Shown here one piece after another: positions 18,493 to 27,017 of a stretch of 64,000 nt of DNA (the stretch's first letter is position 1; every line of letters begins with the position of its first letter). The translations under genes and the position numbers were made by a program. The notes under the pieces are model-generated. The model worked only from the letters and a program-made list of their open reading frames with translations. It made no database searches and had not been told where the DNA came from. Source of the DNA: Virgisporangium aliadipatigenens (lineage in GTDB: Bacteria > Actinomycetota > Actinomycetes > Mycobacteriales > Micromonosporaceae); NCBI RefSeq assembly GCF_016863615.1, contig NZ_BOPF01000004.1, forward strand, positions 372,001 to 436,000, given 5' to 3'.

Positions 18493-19359
18493 GTGCAGTT
18501 CAGACCCTGGCGCACCCGCCGCGCCCGCATCCTGTCCATCACCGCCGCGCTGGCGGTCCTGCTGGGTGCCGGCGTCGCCGTGGCGCCCAACGCCCTCGCC
18601 GCCGAACGCGGTATCGCCCCCACGTCGCTCAACATCACCGGCGACGGCGGCTACCGCACCGCCAGCGTCAACGTCTCCCGCCTCGCGGTGACCGGTTTCG
18701 GCGGCGGTGAGATCTACTACCCGACCAGCACCGCCGACGGGCCCTACCCGGCCGTCGCGATCTCGCCCGGGTTCACGGCGTACTGGTCCAGCATCAGCTG
18801 GCTGGGTCCCCGCCTCGCGTCGTGGGGCATCGTCGTGATCGGCATCGAGACCAACACCACGTTGGACCAGCCCGGGCAGCGCGGGGACCAGTTGCTCGCC
18901 GCGCTCGACTACCTGACCGGCCGCAGCTCCGTCGCCGGTCGCGTCGACCGGACGCGCCTCGGCGTCGCCGGCCACTCCATGGGTGGCGGTGGAACGCTCG
19001 AAGCGCTGCGCTCCCGCTCGTCGTTGAAGGCGGGTGTGCCGCTGGCGCCGTGGAACCTCAACACGCTGTGGGGCTCCGTGCGGCAGCCGGTCATGATCGT
19101 CGGTGGGCAGTTGGACACCATCGCGGCGCCGGCCATCCACTCGGTGCCGTTCTACAACTCGCTGGGCAGCTCGGCGAAGGGCTACGTGGAGGTCGCCGGC
19201 GGCAGCCACTTCTTCCCGCAGCTGCCGAACTCCGTCGCCTCGCGGGCGATCGTGTCGACGTTCAAGCGCTACCTGGACGACGACACCCGCTTCACGCCGT
19301 TCCTGTGCCAGAGCGGGCTGAGCGTCTCGTCGTTCCGCAGCAGAGGCCTCGGCTGCTAG
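18493..19359 (+). CDS. Secreted cutinase/polyester-hydrolase-like alpha/beta hydrolase
   Basis: A 288-residue secreted esterase related to the actinobacterial cutinases that include PET hydrolases. A signal peptide (basic RTRRAR, hydrophobic core, NALA at 33-36) precedes a mature enzyme of about 251 residues. The nucleophile Ser162 is in GHSMGGGG, Asp208 in GGQLDTIA and His239 in GGSHFFP. Phe94 (SPGFTAY) and Met163 would form the oxyanion hole, Trp187 (APWN) is the usual aromatic clamp, and Cys272/Cys288 can form the C-terminal disulfide. GTG 18493 with AGGGAG five bases upstream fits better than ATG 18424. Natural substrates are probably plant cutin or other polyesters. Confidence 0.87.
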   Translation: MQFRPWRTRRARILSITAALAVLLGAGVAVAPNALAAERGIAPTSLNITGDGGYRTASVNVSRLAVTGFGGGEIYYPTSTADGPYPAVAISPGFTAYWSSISWLGPRLASWGIVVIGIETNTTLDQPGQRGDQLLAALDYLTGRSSVAGRVDRTRLGVAGHSMGGGGTLEALRSRSSLKAGVPLAPWNLNTLWGSVRQPVMIVGGQLDTIAAPAIHSVPFYNSLGSSAKGYVEVAGGSHFFPQLPNSVASRAIVSTFKRYLDDDTRFTPFLCQSGLSVSSFRSRGLGC

Positions 19360-19372
19360 AAACCGCAGGCGA

Positions 19373-19401
19373 GGGGCGGCCGCGCACACCGCGGCCGCCC
19401 C
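19373..19401 (+). terminator. Terminator after the cutinase-like gene
   Basis: A perfect 12-bp stem (GGGGCGGCCGCG with its complement, loop CACAC) begins 13 bases after the stop and is followed by GCTTCTGTT. Confidence 0.75.
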
Positions 19402-19422
19402 GCTTCTGTTATGAAGGTCCGC

Positions 19423-19788
19423 ATGGCACTGGGAGCCCTCGGGCAGATCCACGTGAGCGTGCGCGACGTCGACCGGGCGGTCGAGTTCTACCGGGACGTG
19501 CTGGAGATCCCGTTCCTGTTCCGGGTGCCGGGGCAGCCGATGGCGTTCTTCCAGGCCGGCGAGGTGCGGCTGTACCTGGGCACGCCGGAACACCCGGAGT
19601 TCACCAGCAAGTGCGTGCTGTACTTCCGCGTCGACGACCTGGACGCCGAGTACGAACGCCTCCAGAAGGCCGGGGTCACGTTCCTGGACACACCGCACGT
19701 GGTGCACCGGGACGACGCGGGCGAGCTGTGGATGGTCTTCCTCACGGATCCGGACGGCCACCAGATCGGCCTGATGCAGCAGCGATGA
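19423..19788 (+). CDS. VOC-superfamily (glyoxalase/bleomycin-resistance fold) protein
   Basis: A 121-residue single-domain protein of the vicinal-oxygen-chelate fold. It opens with the beta-alpha motif GQIHVSVRDVDRAVEFYRD, where the His could be the first metal ligand, and ends in FLTDPDGHQIGLMQ. Substrate unknown. ATG 19423 is preferred because GAAGG stands five bases upstream; ATG 19411 has no ribosome site. Its stop overlaps the start of the SUKH-type gene (ATGA), so the two are translationally coupled. Confidence 0.8.
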   Translation: MALGALGQIHVSVRDVDRAVEFYRDVLEIPFLFRVPGQPMAFFQAGEVRLYLGTPEHPEFTSKCVLYFRVDDLDAEYERLQKAGVTFLDTPHVVHRDDAGELWMVFLTDPDGHQIGLMQQR

Positions 19789-20228
19789 CCGGGTGGCGTG
19801 AGCTCGTCGCCGGGCTGCTGCCGGAGGCGACGTTCGGCGAGCCGGCGACCGGGGCCGAGGTGCGGGCGATCGTCGACGGGCTGGGCCAGCCGGTGCCGAA
19901 GGACCTGACGGCGTTGCTGTGCGAGGTCGGCAGCGTGCGGGACTCCTACGGCACCGAGGTCGTCTGGTCGGCGGCGCGGATCCTGCGGGACAACCGCTCC
20001 TTCCGCGCCGACGCGGACTACCGCTCCCTGTACATGCCGTTCGAGCCGCTCATGTTCTTCGGGGACGCGCCGGACGCCAGCCAGTTCGGGTTCGTGCGGC
20101 AGCCGGTGCGGCCGGACGTGTTCGTGTGGGACCACGAGACCGACGGGCGCTGGTGGGTGGCGCGCGATCTGGAGGACTACCTGCGCCGTGCGTTCGCGAC
20201 CACCGACCCCGACTGGTGGTGCCGCTAG
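19785..20228 (+). CDS. SMI1/KNR4 (SUKH)-like protein
   Basis: A 147-residue soluble protein whose order of elements fits the SUKH superfamily: an N-terminal helix, PVPKDLTALLCEVGSV (compare LP.DY..FL...NG), a central strand ending MFFGDAPDASQFGF, and PDVFVWDHETDGRWWVA followed by LEDYLRRAF. Many SUKH proteins are immunity factors against nuclease toxins, but no toxin gene is adjacent, so a cellular role with the coupled VOC protein is as likely. Its TAG shares the palindrome CTAG with the stop of the opposing PAP2-like gene. Confidence 0.65.
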   Translation: MTGWRELVAGLLPEATFGEPATGAEVRAIVDGLGQPVPKDLTALLCEVGSVRDSYGTEVVWSAARILRDNRSFRADADYRSLYMPFEPLMFFGDAPDASQFGFVRQPVRPDVFVWDHETDGRWWVARDLEDYLRRAFATTDPDWWCR

Positions 20229-20839
20229 CGCAGGGCGGGGTAGATGGCGCCGGCGGCGAGCAGGCCGAGCAGGAGCCCCACGACGGTCTGCATCGGCGTG
20301 TGCGCCCGGAGCGTCACCCGCGACCACATGATGGCGCCGACCAGCGCCCAGCCGACGTTCAGCCACGGGCCGAACGTCAGCACCAGCGTCGTCACCGTCC
20401 CCGACGCGACGGCCGTGTGCAGCGACACCTTCCACCGGGCGAGGTAGGTGACGGCGAGGGTCAGCGCCAGCCCGCAGAGCATCGCGATGACCAGCGCGAT
20501 CATGTCCCGCGGCGCGTCGAGCAGCACCATCAGCGCGAGCAGCACGCCGACCGACCCGCCCGCGAAGGCCAGGATCAGCGGCCGCTTGGCCCGGTCGCCC
20601 ACGTGGTGGTCGTCGTACTCGCCGCGCCGCACCCCGCGCAGCACGTACGCCATGGGCACGCCCGCGGTGAAGACGGCGGTGGCCACACCCCACCCGGGCG
20701 AACCGGCGTGCCAGGCGATGATCGGCGAGATGACCGCCACGAGCACGGCCGGCGCGAGCGCCTCGGTGATGACGGTGGCGGCCCGTCGCGTGTTCGACAC
20801 CGCAGGATTGTCCGACCCGCGGGCTAGGCTGGTGGACAC
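20225..20839 (-). CDS. PAP2-superfamily-like integral membrane protein
   Basis: A 204-residue protein with about five to six TM helices. PAP2-type motifs can be traced in order: GDRAKRP (motif 1-like), KVSLHTA (S.H, motif 2) and SRVTLRAHTPMQ (SR.....H, motif 3, with Gln where Asp is usual). A lipid-phosphate phosphatase role is plausible but the last motif is imperfect. It converges on the SUKH-like gene with stop codons sharing CTAG, and its GTG start is 59 bp from the divergent mfd start. The exact start is uncertain. Confidence 0.6.
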   Translation of the reverse strand: MSTSLARGSDNPAVSNTRRAATVITEALAPAVLVAVISPIIAWHAGSPGWGVATAVFTAGVPMAYVLRGVRRGEYDDHHVGDRAKRPLILAFAGGSVGVLLALMVLLDAPRDMIALVIAMLCGLALTLAVTYLARWKVSLHTAVASGTVTTLVLTFGPWLNVGWALVGAIMWSRVTLRAHTPMQTVVGLLLGLLAAGAIYPALR

Positions 20840-20898
20840 AACCCCCTGGGCCGTCGTCTTAGGGGGCCTGTTCGCGTGCTCGTGAAGGTGGCATCGCC

Positions 20899-23800
20899 GT
20901 GAAACTCGCCGGACTCCTGCCCGCAGCCCTCGCCGACCGTGCCCTGGCCCGCACCGCTTCGTTGGCGGCGGATGCCGGGTCCGAACGCGTCGACGTGACG
21001 GCGCCGCCGGCGCTGCGGCCGTTCGTGACGGCGGCTGTCGCGCGGCACGCGACGGTGCTGGCCGTCACGGCCACCGGACGGGAGGCCGACGATCTCGCCG
21101 ACGCGCTCGGCTGCCTGCTGCCGCCGGACAGCGTGGTGGTGTATCCGTCGTGGGAGACGCTGCCGCACGAGCGGTTGTCGCCGCGTTCGGACACCGTCGG
21201 GCGGCGCCTCGCCGTGCTGCGGCGGCTGGCGCACGACCCCAACCCGCCGCGGGTCGTGGTGGCGCCGGTGCGCGCCGTGCTGCAGCCGCAGCTCAAGGGG
21301 CTGGGCGACCTCACACCGATCGAGCTGTCCACCGGTGCCACCGCCGACCTCGACGAGGTCGTCGCCCACCTGGTGGACGTCGCCTACGCGCGGGTGGACC
21401 TGGTGACGAAGCGGGGCGAGTTCGCGGTGCGCGGCGGCATCCTCGACGTCTTCCCGCCGACGGAGGAGCACCCGTTCCGGATCGAGTTCTGGGGCGACGA
21501 GGTCGAGGAGATCCGCACGTTCTCCGTCGCCGACCAGCGGACCGTGGAGAAGCGCGAGGCCATGGTGGCGCCGCCGTGCCGCGAGCTGCTGCTGACCGAC
21601 GCCGTGCGGGCCAGGGCCAACGAGCTGACCACGGAGCATCCGCAGCTGTCGGAGATGCTCGACCGGATCGCCGCCGGGATCCCCGTCGAGGGCATGGAGA
21701 GTCTCGCCCCCGCCCTTCTCGACGGCAGTGATTCGTTGGAACTGCTGGTGCACTGCCTCCCGCGGGGCACCCATGTCCTGCTCTGCGACCCGGAGCGGAT
21801 CCGCACGCGCGCACACGACCTCGTGCGCACCAGTGCCGAGTTCCTCGAAGCGAGCTGGGCCGCCGCGGCCTCCGGGGGTCGGGCGCCGGTGGATCTGGGC
21901 GCGGCGTCGTTCAGGAGCCTCGCGGACGTGCGCACGGAGGTGGCGGCACGGGGTCAGCGCTGGTGGACGCTCAGCCCCTTCGGTCTGGTGGAGGCGGAGC
22001 GCAAGCCGGCCGACGACACCCCGTGGCTCGACGCCGCGGAGGAGGTGGCGATCACCGATGACGACGCGGTCGGCCTGACCCTGGGCGCGCAGCCGGTGCC
22101 GCTGTACCACGGCGAGACGGCCCGGGTCGTCGACGACCTCAAGCGCTGGTCGGGCGACGGCTGGCGGGTCGCGGTCGTGTTCGAGGGGCACGGGCCGGCG
22201 CAGCGCGCCGCGGAGGTGTTCCGCGACGCCGGCATCGGGACCACGCTGGTCGAGACGATCAGCGAGCCGCCGGCCGAGGGCGTGGTGACCGTCTGCACCG
22301 GCGGGCTCAACCACGGCCTCGTCGACGAGGGTGCGCGGCTGGTCGTGCTCACCGGCAACGACATCTCCGGCGGCCGGGGCGCGTCCACCAAGGACATGCG
22401 CAAGATGCCGGCCCGCCGGCGCAACACCATCGACCCCCTCGAACTGCGCGCCGGCGACTTCGTCGTGCACGAGCAGCACGGCATCGGCAAGTACGTGGAG
22501 CTGGTGCAGCGCACGGTCAACGGCGCCGGGCGCGAGTACCTGGTGATCGAGTACGCGGCCAGCAAGAAGAACCAGCCCGGCGACCGGCTGTTCGTGCCGA
22601 CCGACGCGCTGGACCAGCTGAGCCGCTACGTCGGCGGGGAAAATCCGACGCTGCACAAGATGGGCGGCTCCGACTGGCAGAAGTCGAAGGCGCGGGCGCG
22701 CAAGGCCGTTCGGGAGATCGCGGCGCAGCTCATCCAGCTCTACGCGGCGCGGCAGTCCGCCAAGGGGCACGCGTTCGGGCGGGACACGCCGTGGCAGCGG
22801 GAGTTGGAGGACGCGTTCCCGTACACGGAGACGCCGGATCAGTTGGCCGCGATCGACGAGGTCAAGGGCGACATGGAGAAGCAGGTGCCGATGGACCGGC
22901 TGATCTGCGGCGACGTGGGCTACGGCAAGACCGAGATCGCGGTGCGCGCGGCGTTCAAGGCGGTGCAGGACGGCAAGCAGGTCGCCGTGCTCGTCCCGAC
23001 GACCCTGCTGGCCCAGCAGCACTACAACACCTTCGCCGAACGCATGTCGCAGTTCCCGATCAACATCAAGCAGCTGTCCCGGTTCGTGACGCCGAAGGAG
23101 AGCGAGCAGACGATCGAGGGGCTGTTCGAGGGCAACGTCGACATCGTCATCGGCACGCACCGGCTGCTGCAGAAGTCGACCCGGTTCAAGCAGCTGGGTC
23201 TGATCATCGTGGACGAGGAGCAGCGCTTCGGCGTCGAGCACAAGGAGTACCTGAAGGCGTTGCGGGCCAGTGTCGACGTGCTGAGCATGTCGGCGACGCC
23301 GATCCCGCGCACGCTGGAGATGGCGATCACCGGCATCCGGGAGATGTCGACCATCGCCACCCCGCCGGAGGAGCGGCATCCCGTCCTCACGTACGTCGGC
23401 GCGCAGGACGACAAGCAGGTGGCCGCCTCCATCCACCGCGAACTGCTCCGCGACGGCCAGGTCTTCTACCTGCACAACCGGGTCGAGTCGATCGAACGCG
23501 CCGCGCGGAAGCTGCGCGAGCTGGTCCCCGAGGCCCGGGTGGCCGTCGCGCACGGCCAGATGGGCGAGGAGGCGCTCGAACGCATCATGGTCGGCTTCTG
23601 GGAGAAGGAGTTCGACGTCCTGGTCTGCACGACGATCGTGGAGTCCGGCATCGACATCCCCAACGCCAACACGCTGATCGTCGAGCGCGCCGACATGCTG
23701 GGTCTGTCGCAACTGCACCAGATCCGGGGCCGGGTCGGCCGGGGCCGCGAACGCGCCTACGCCTACTTCCTGTACCCGCCGGAGAAGCCGCTGACCGAGC

Positions 23801-24489
23801 AGGCGCACGAGCGGCTGGCCACCATCGCCCAGCACACCGAACTGGGCGCCGGCATGTACGTCGCCATGAAGGACCTGGAGATCCGCGGCGCCGGCAACCT
23901 GCTCGGCGGCGAGCAGTCCGGGCACATCGAGGGCGTCGGCTTCGACCTGTACGTGCGCATGGTCGGCGAGGCCGTGGCGCAGTTCAAGGGCGAGGCGCCG
24001 GAGGAGGAGACCGAGGTCAAGGTCGACCTGCCGATCGACGCGCACCTGCCCCTGGAGTACATCGGGGCGGAGCGGCTCCGGCTGGAGATGTACCGCAAGA
24101 TCGCCGGTGCGCGGGACACCGAACGGCTCGACGAGGTGGCCGCCGAGATGCGCGACCGCTACGGCGAACCGCCGGCCGAGGTGGCCAACCTGGTGTCGGT
24201 GGCGCGCTTCCGGCTGAAGGCCCGCGCGTACGGGCTCACCGACGTGTCGTTGCAGGGCAAGCACATCCGGTTCGCGCCGCTGCCGCTGCCGGACTCCAAG
24301 CAGCTGCGGCTCAAGCGGCTCTACCCGGACGCGGTGTACAAGGCGGCGGCCGACCAGGTGTCGTTGCCCCGGCCGAGCACGCGCCGGGTCGGCGGCGAGC
24401 CGATGCGCGACACCGCTCTGCTCGACTGGTGCGCCGAACTTCTGACGTCGGTTCTCGGAGATCCGCCCGCGCCGGCCGCCGGCCGTTGA
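20899..24489 (+). CDS. mfd: Transcription-repair coupling factor Mfd
   Basis: The DNA translocase that removes stalled RNA polymerase at lesions and recruits UvrA. 1,196 residues, full length. An N-terminal UvrB-like region occupies about residues 40-330; the CarD-like RNA-polymerase-interacting domain starts near 514 (ELRAGDFVVHEQHGIGKYV); Walker A ICGDVGYGKTEIA is near 669 and the DEEQ box in IIVDEEQRFGVEHKE near 771. The TRG motif and C-terminal autoregulatory domain follow. The GTG start has GAAGG upstream. It leads the mfd, DUF4184, lipoprotein, mazG array. Confidence 0.97.
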   Translation: MKLAGLLPAALADRALARTASLAADAGSERVDVTAPPALRPFVTAAVARHATVLAVTATGREADDLADALGCLLPPDSVVVYPSWETLPHERLSPRSDTVGRRLAVLRRLAHDPNPPRVVVAPVRAVLQPQLKGLGDLTPIELSTGATADLDEVVAHLVDVAYARVDLVTKRGEFAVRGGILDVFPPTEEHPFRIEFWGDEVEEIRTFSVADQRTVEKREAMVAPPCRELLLTDAVRARANELTTEHPQLSEMLDRIAAGIPVEGMESLAPALLDGSDSLELLVHCLPRGTHVLLCDPERIRTRAHDLVRTSAEFLEASWAAAASGGRAPVDLGAASFRSLADVRTEVAARGQRWWTLSPFGLVEAERKPADDTPWLDAAEEVAITDDDAVGLTLGAQPVPLYHGETARVVDDLKRWSGDGWRVAVVFEGHGPAQRAAEVFRDAGIGTTLVETISEPPAEGVVTVCTGGLNHGLVDEGARLVVLTGNDISGGRGASTKDMRKMPARRRNTIDPLELRAGDFVVHEQHGIGKYVELVQRTVNGAGREYLVIEYAASKKNQPGDRLFVPTDALDQLSRYVGGENPTLHKMGGSDWQKSKARARKAVREIAAQLIQLYAARQSAKGHAFGRDTPWQRELEDAFPYTETPDQLAAIDEVKGDMEKQVPMDRLICGDVGYGKTEIAVRAAFKAVQDGKQVAVLVPTTLLAQQHYNTFAERMSQFPINIKQLSRFVTPKESEQTIEGLFEGNVDIVIGTHRLLQKSTRFKQLGLIIVDEEQRFGVEHKEYLKALRASVDVLSMSATPIPRTLEMAITGIREMSTIATPPEERHPVLTYVGAQDDKQVAASIHRELLRDGQVFYLHNRVESIERAARKLRELVPEARVAVAHGQMGEEALERIMVGFWEKEFDVLVCTTIVESGIDIPNANTLIVERADMLGLSQLHQIRGRVGRGRERAYAYFLYPPEKPLTEQAHERLATIAQHTELGAGMYVAMKDLEIRGAGNLLGGEQSGHIEGVGFDLYVRMVGEAVAQFKGEAPEEETEVKVDLPIDAHLPLEYIGAERLRLEMYRKIAGARDTERLDEVAAEMRDRYGEPPAEVANLVSVARFRLKARAYGLTDVSLQGKHIRFAPLPLPDSKQLRLKRLYPDAVYKAAADQVSLPRPSTRRVGGEPMRDTALLDWCAELLTSVLGDPPAPAAGR

Positions 24490-24499
24490 GACTGGGGGG

Positions 24500-25246
24500 A
24501 TGCCGCTGACGTTCCCGTCGCACGCGGCGGCGGTCCTCCCGTTCATGCTGCGTCGCCGACGGGTGTGGTGGTGCGACCGGGTCGCGCTGGTGCTCGGTTC
24601 GACGGCGCCGGATCTCCCGTACGCGCTGGCGCCCTACGTCGACATCGAGGCGCACAGCTGGTGGGGGCTGGTGTGGTTCTGCGTGCCGGTGACGATGGCG
24701 CTGGCGGCCCTGACCCGGTGGGCGGCGCCCACGGTCTGCGCCCACCTGCCGCCCCTGGGGCCGCTGGCGCTGCGCGACTACGCGGTGCTGGGGAACGTCC
24801 GGCCGCGCTGGTACGTGACGGCCGGCTGCGCGTGGGTCGGCGCGCTCTCGCACCGGCTGTGGGACATCGTCACGCACCGGTCGTTCGACGACGGGCGGAT
24901 CGTCATCGAGACCCTGTGGCACACGGTCGACGGCCGCCCGCTGTACTCGTGGCTCTTCTTCGGTTCGACGGCGGCGGGGGCGCTCGCGGTGCTCGCGGCG
25001 ATGCTCTACGCGGGCCGGAACGACCTGATCCGCGCCGGCGCGGAGGTGCCGCCCGTGGCGCGGGACCCGCGGCGGTTCTGGACGGCGGTCGGGGCGGCGT
25101 GGGCGCTGGGTGTGCTCGTGCAGCCGCTGCTCGCCGGGTCGGAGGTGCACACGATCGTCATCGTGCGGCTGCTGATCGTGGCGCATGCGGGTCTGCTCGT
25201 CGGCGCGGCGACCCACCCGGTTCCGTCCCGGTTGGGGGGATCGTGA
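24500..25246 (+). CDS. DUF4184 integral membrane protein
   Basis: A 248-residue membrane protein with about six hydrophobic segments. The start MPLTFPSHAAAVLPF and the GSTAPDLPY segment near residue 34 match DUF4184, a family of unknown function. A His/Asp-bearing ALSHRLWDIVTHRSF segment recalls metal-dependent membrane hydrolases, but this is only suggestive. It starts 10 bases after the mfd stop with GGGGGG before the ATG and is probably cotranscribed. Confidence 0.78.
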   Translation: MPLTFPSHAAAVLPFMLRRRRVWWCDRVALVLGSTAPDLPYALAPYVDIEAHSWWGLVWFCVPVTMALAALTRWAAPTVCAHLPPLGPLALRDYAVLGNVRPRWYVTAGCAWVGALSHRLWDIVTHRSFDDGRIVIETLWHTVDGRPLYSWLFFGSTAAGALAVLAAMLYAGRNDLIRAGAEVPPVARDPRRFWTAVGAAWALGVLVQPLLAGSEVHTIVIVRLLIVAHAGLLVGAATHPVPSRLGGS

Positions 25247-25259
25247 GAAAGTGAGCACC

Positions 25260-25931
25260 ATGCCGCGTACCCGCCGAAGCGTCCTACTCGCCGTCGCCGC
25301 GCTGACGGCCGCCGTCGCGCTCACCGCGTGCGGTCGGGCACAGCCCGGGACGGCGGCCTATGTGGGCGGTTCGCGGATCACCGAGGACCGGGTGGAGAGC
25401 CTGTTCAAGGAGGCTCAGGGGACCGACGCGCGGATCCGTTCGGTGGTCACCCGCGCGACGCTGGTCAGCTGGCTGGTGATGGTCGACCTGGGCCGCCGGG
25501 CGGCCGCGAAGCAGGGCACCACAGTCCCCGCGCCGGACTACGCCGGGGCGGCCGCCACGCTGGGCCTGCCCGCCGGCAGCGAGCTGGTGCACGTCTACGG
25601 CGACTGGTACACGACCATGAACGCCCTGTTCGAGGCGGCCGCGCCGACGGCCAACCCGACCGAGCTGGACCTGCGGGCGATCATCCTCGGCCTGCAGCGC
25701 AACGGCCAGGTGCCGCCGGGGACGCCGTTCGAGGAGGTCGCCCCGTCGCTGCGGCGCAACCCGTCGGTGCTCAAGGTCGTGACGGTGCGCAACTCGCTGG
25801 CCGAGGTGGCGCAGGAGCGGGACGTCGTCATCAACCCGCGTTACCGGCCGCTGATCGCGAGCCTCAGTGACGTTCCGCTGGTGCTGGCCACCGGCTCCGA
25901 CGCGGTCGCCGACCTTGCCGTTGCCGGCTGA
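25260..25931 (+). CDS. SurA-N-like lipoprotein of the mfd-mazG block
   Basis: A secreted lipoprotein of 223 residues: a basic N-terminus, a hydrophobic core and the lipobox LTAC with Cys at about position 23. The mature part opens AAYVGGSRITEDRVESLF, the usual start of SurA/PrsA-type chaperone N-domains, but no parvulin domain follows. A lipoprotein of this kind commonly lies between mfd and mazG in actinobacteria, suggesting envelope protein folding. GTG 25251 is an equally possible start three codons upstream. Confidence 0.8.
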   Translation: MPRTRRSVLLAVAALTAAVALTACGRAQPGTAAYVGGSRITEDRVESLFKEAQGTDARIRSVVTRATLVSWLVMVDLGRRAAAKQGTTVPAPDYAGAAATLGLPAGSELVHVYGDWYTTMNALFEAAAPTANPTELDLRAIILGLQRNGQVPPGTPFEEVAPSLRRNPSVLKVVTVRNSLAEVAQERDVVINPRYRPLIASLSDVPLVLATGSDAVADLAVAG

Positions 25932-25947
25932 GGACCAGCGCCCGCGG

Positions 25948-26877
25948 GTGGTGCTGCTGGTCACCTCGCCGCGGCTGCCAGCGGGCCTGCTGACGGCGGA
26001 GGCCTGGGACGTCGTGCGGGCGTTCCCGGTGTACACGGCCGCCGACAGCGCCCAGGTGACGGCCCTGCGCTTCGCCGGCGCCGTCGTCAGCGTCGGGGGT
26101 TCTTCCGCGGAGGAGCTCCTCGCGGCCGCGCGGGAGCACGGCACCGCCGTGTGGCTCGCTAGCCCCGACGGCGATCAGGACCTGGCCCGCGCGATCGGCA
26201 TGCGGGTCGCCCGCCAGCCGGATCTGGCCGAGTTGGAACTGCTCTACGGCTCCTGGGATCCGCCCGGTGCGCGTCTGCTGGAGGCGGTGGACGTGATGGC
26301 CCGCCTGGTGGCGCCCGACGGAGACCCGTGGAAGCGTGCGCAGACGCCGCGTTCGCTGGCGCCGTACCTGCTGGAGGAGGCGTACGAGGCCTACGACGCC
26401 ATCCTGTCCGGCGACCCCGACGCCCTGCGCGAGGAACTCGGCGACGTGCTGCTCCAGGTCGTTCTGCACGCCGGCCTGTCGGAGAACGCCGGCGGCTGGA
26501 ACATCGACGACGTCGCCGGCGGGCTGGTGGAGAAGCTGATCCGGCGCAACCCGCACGTCTTTGCCGGCTTGCCCGTCGAGGGCATCGACGAGATCACCGC
26601 CAACTGGGAGCAGATCAAGAAGGCGGAGAAGTCGCGCAAGTCCGCGTTCGACGGGATGGTGCTCGCCCAGCCCGCGCTCTCCTTGGCGGCGAAAGCCCTC
26701 CAGCGAGCCGAACGCGCCGGCCTCGCGGAACCCGTTCCCGCGCCGTCCACAGTGGACGGCGACGGCCTGCTGGGCATCGTCGCGCTCCTCCGCGAGCAGG
26801 GCGCAGACGCCGAGGCCCTCCTGAGGGAGGCCACGCTCCGCTGGATCGACCGCGCCCGGGCCGCCGAGACCGACTGA
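25948..26877 (+). CDS. mazG: Nucleoside triphosphate pyrophosphohydrolase MazG
   Basis: Hydrolyses (d)NTPs to monophosphate and pyrophosphate, cleaning the nucleotide pool. 309 residues from GTG 25948. After a ~110-residue N-terminal region beginning VVLLVTSPRLP, the MazG core carries LLEEAYEAYDAI and LREELGDVLLQVVLHA, which hold the acidic metal-binding EE..E and E..D sets, then NPHVF and ANWEQIKKAEK. A second, decayed repeat lies C-terminal. GTG 25948 is chosen as orthologues start at this strand; the frame is open further upstream into the lipoprotein gene. Confidence 0.93.
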   Translation: MVLLVTSPRLPAGLLTAEAWDVVRAFPVYTAADSAQVTALRFAGAVVSVGGSSAEELLAAAREHGTAVWLASPDGDQDLARAIGMRVARQPDLAELELLYGSWDPPGARLLEAVDVMARLVAPDGDPWKRAQTPRSLAPYLLEEAYEAYDAILSGDPDALREELGDVLLQVVLHAGLSENAGGWNIDDVAGGLVEKLIRRNPHVFAGLPVEGIDEITANWEQIKKAEKSRKSAFDGMVLAQPALSLAAKALQRAERAGLAEPVPAPSTVDGDGLLGIVALLREQGADAEALLREATLRWIDRARAAETD

Positions 26878-26889
26878 GCAGGACCACCG

Positions 26890-27006
26890 CTCGGAGGCGG
26901 TCTCAATATCGCCTTCTCGGCAGCTCGCGAGCTCCGCCCATGGCGGAACGAGAGAATCGTGCAGGAGGTCGACGACCGGTTGTTGGCCCTGATGGCCGCC
27001 GCCTAG
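26890..27006 (+). pseudogene. C-terminal remnant of an unidentified protein
   Basis: The frame ending at TAG 27004-27006 reads FSAARELRPWRNERIVQEV and then DDRLLALMAAA, protein-like text without any start or upstream domain. It resembles the last helix of actinobacterial XRE/TPR regulators, but the fragment is too short to prove this. It directly precedes the cyclo-ligase pseudogene, so both may be parts of one decaying insert. Confidence 0.35.
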
Positions 27007-27017
27007 GAGTGGCGGAG

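Noticed and set aside
20808-20830. TTGTCC and TAGGCT as an mfd promoter
   Set aside because: Spacing of 11 bases is too short for a sigma-70 promoter.
20824-24546. 1240-residue minus-strand open frame over mfd
   Set aside because: Antisense shadow caused by third-position GC; the plus strand encodes full-length Mfd.
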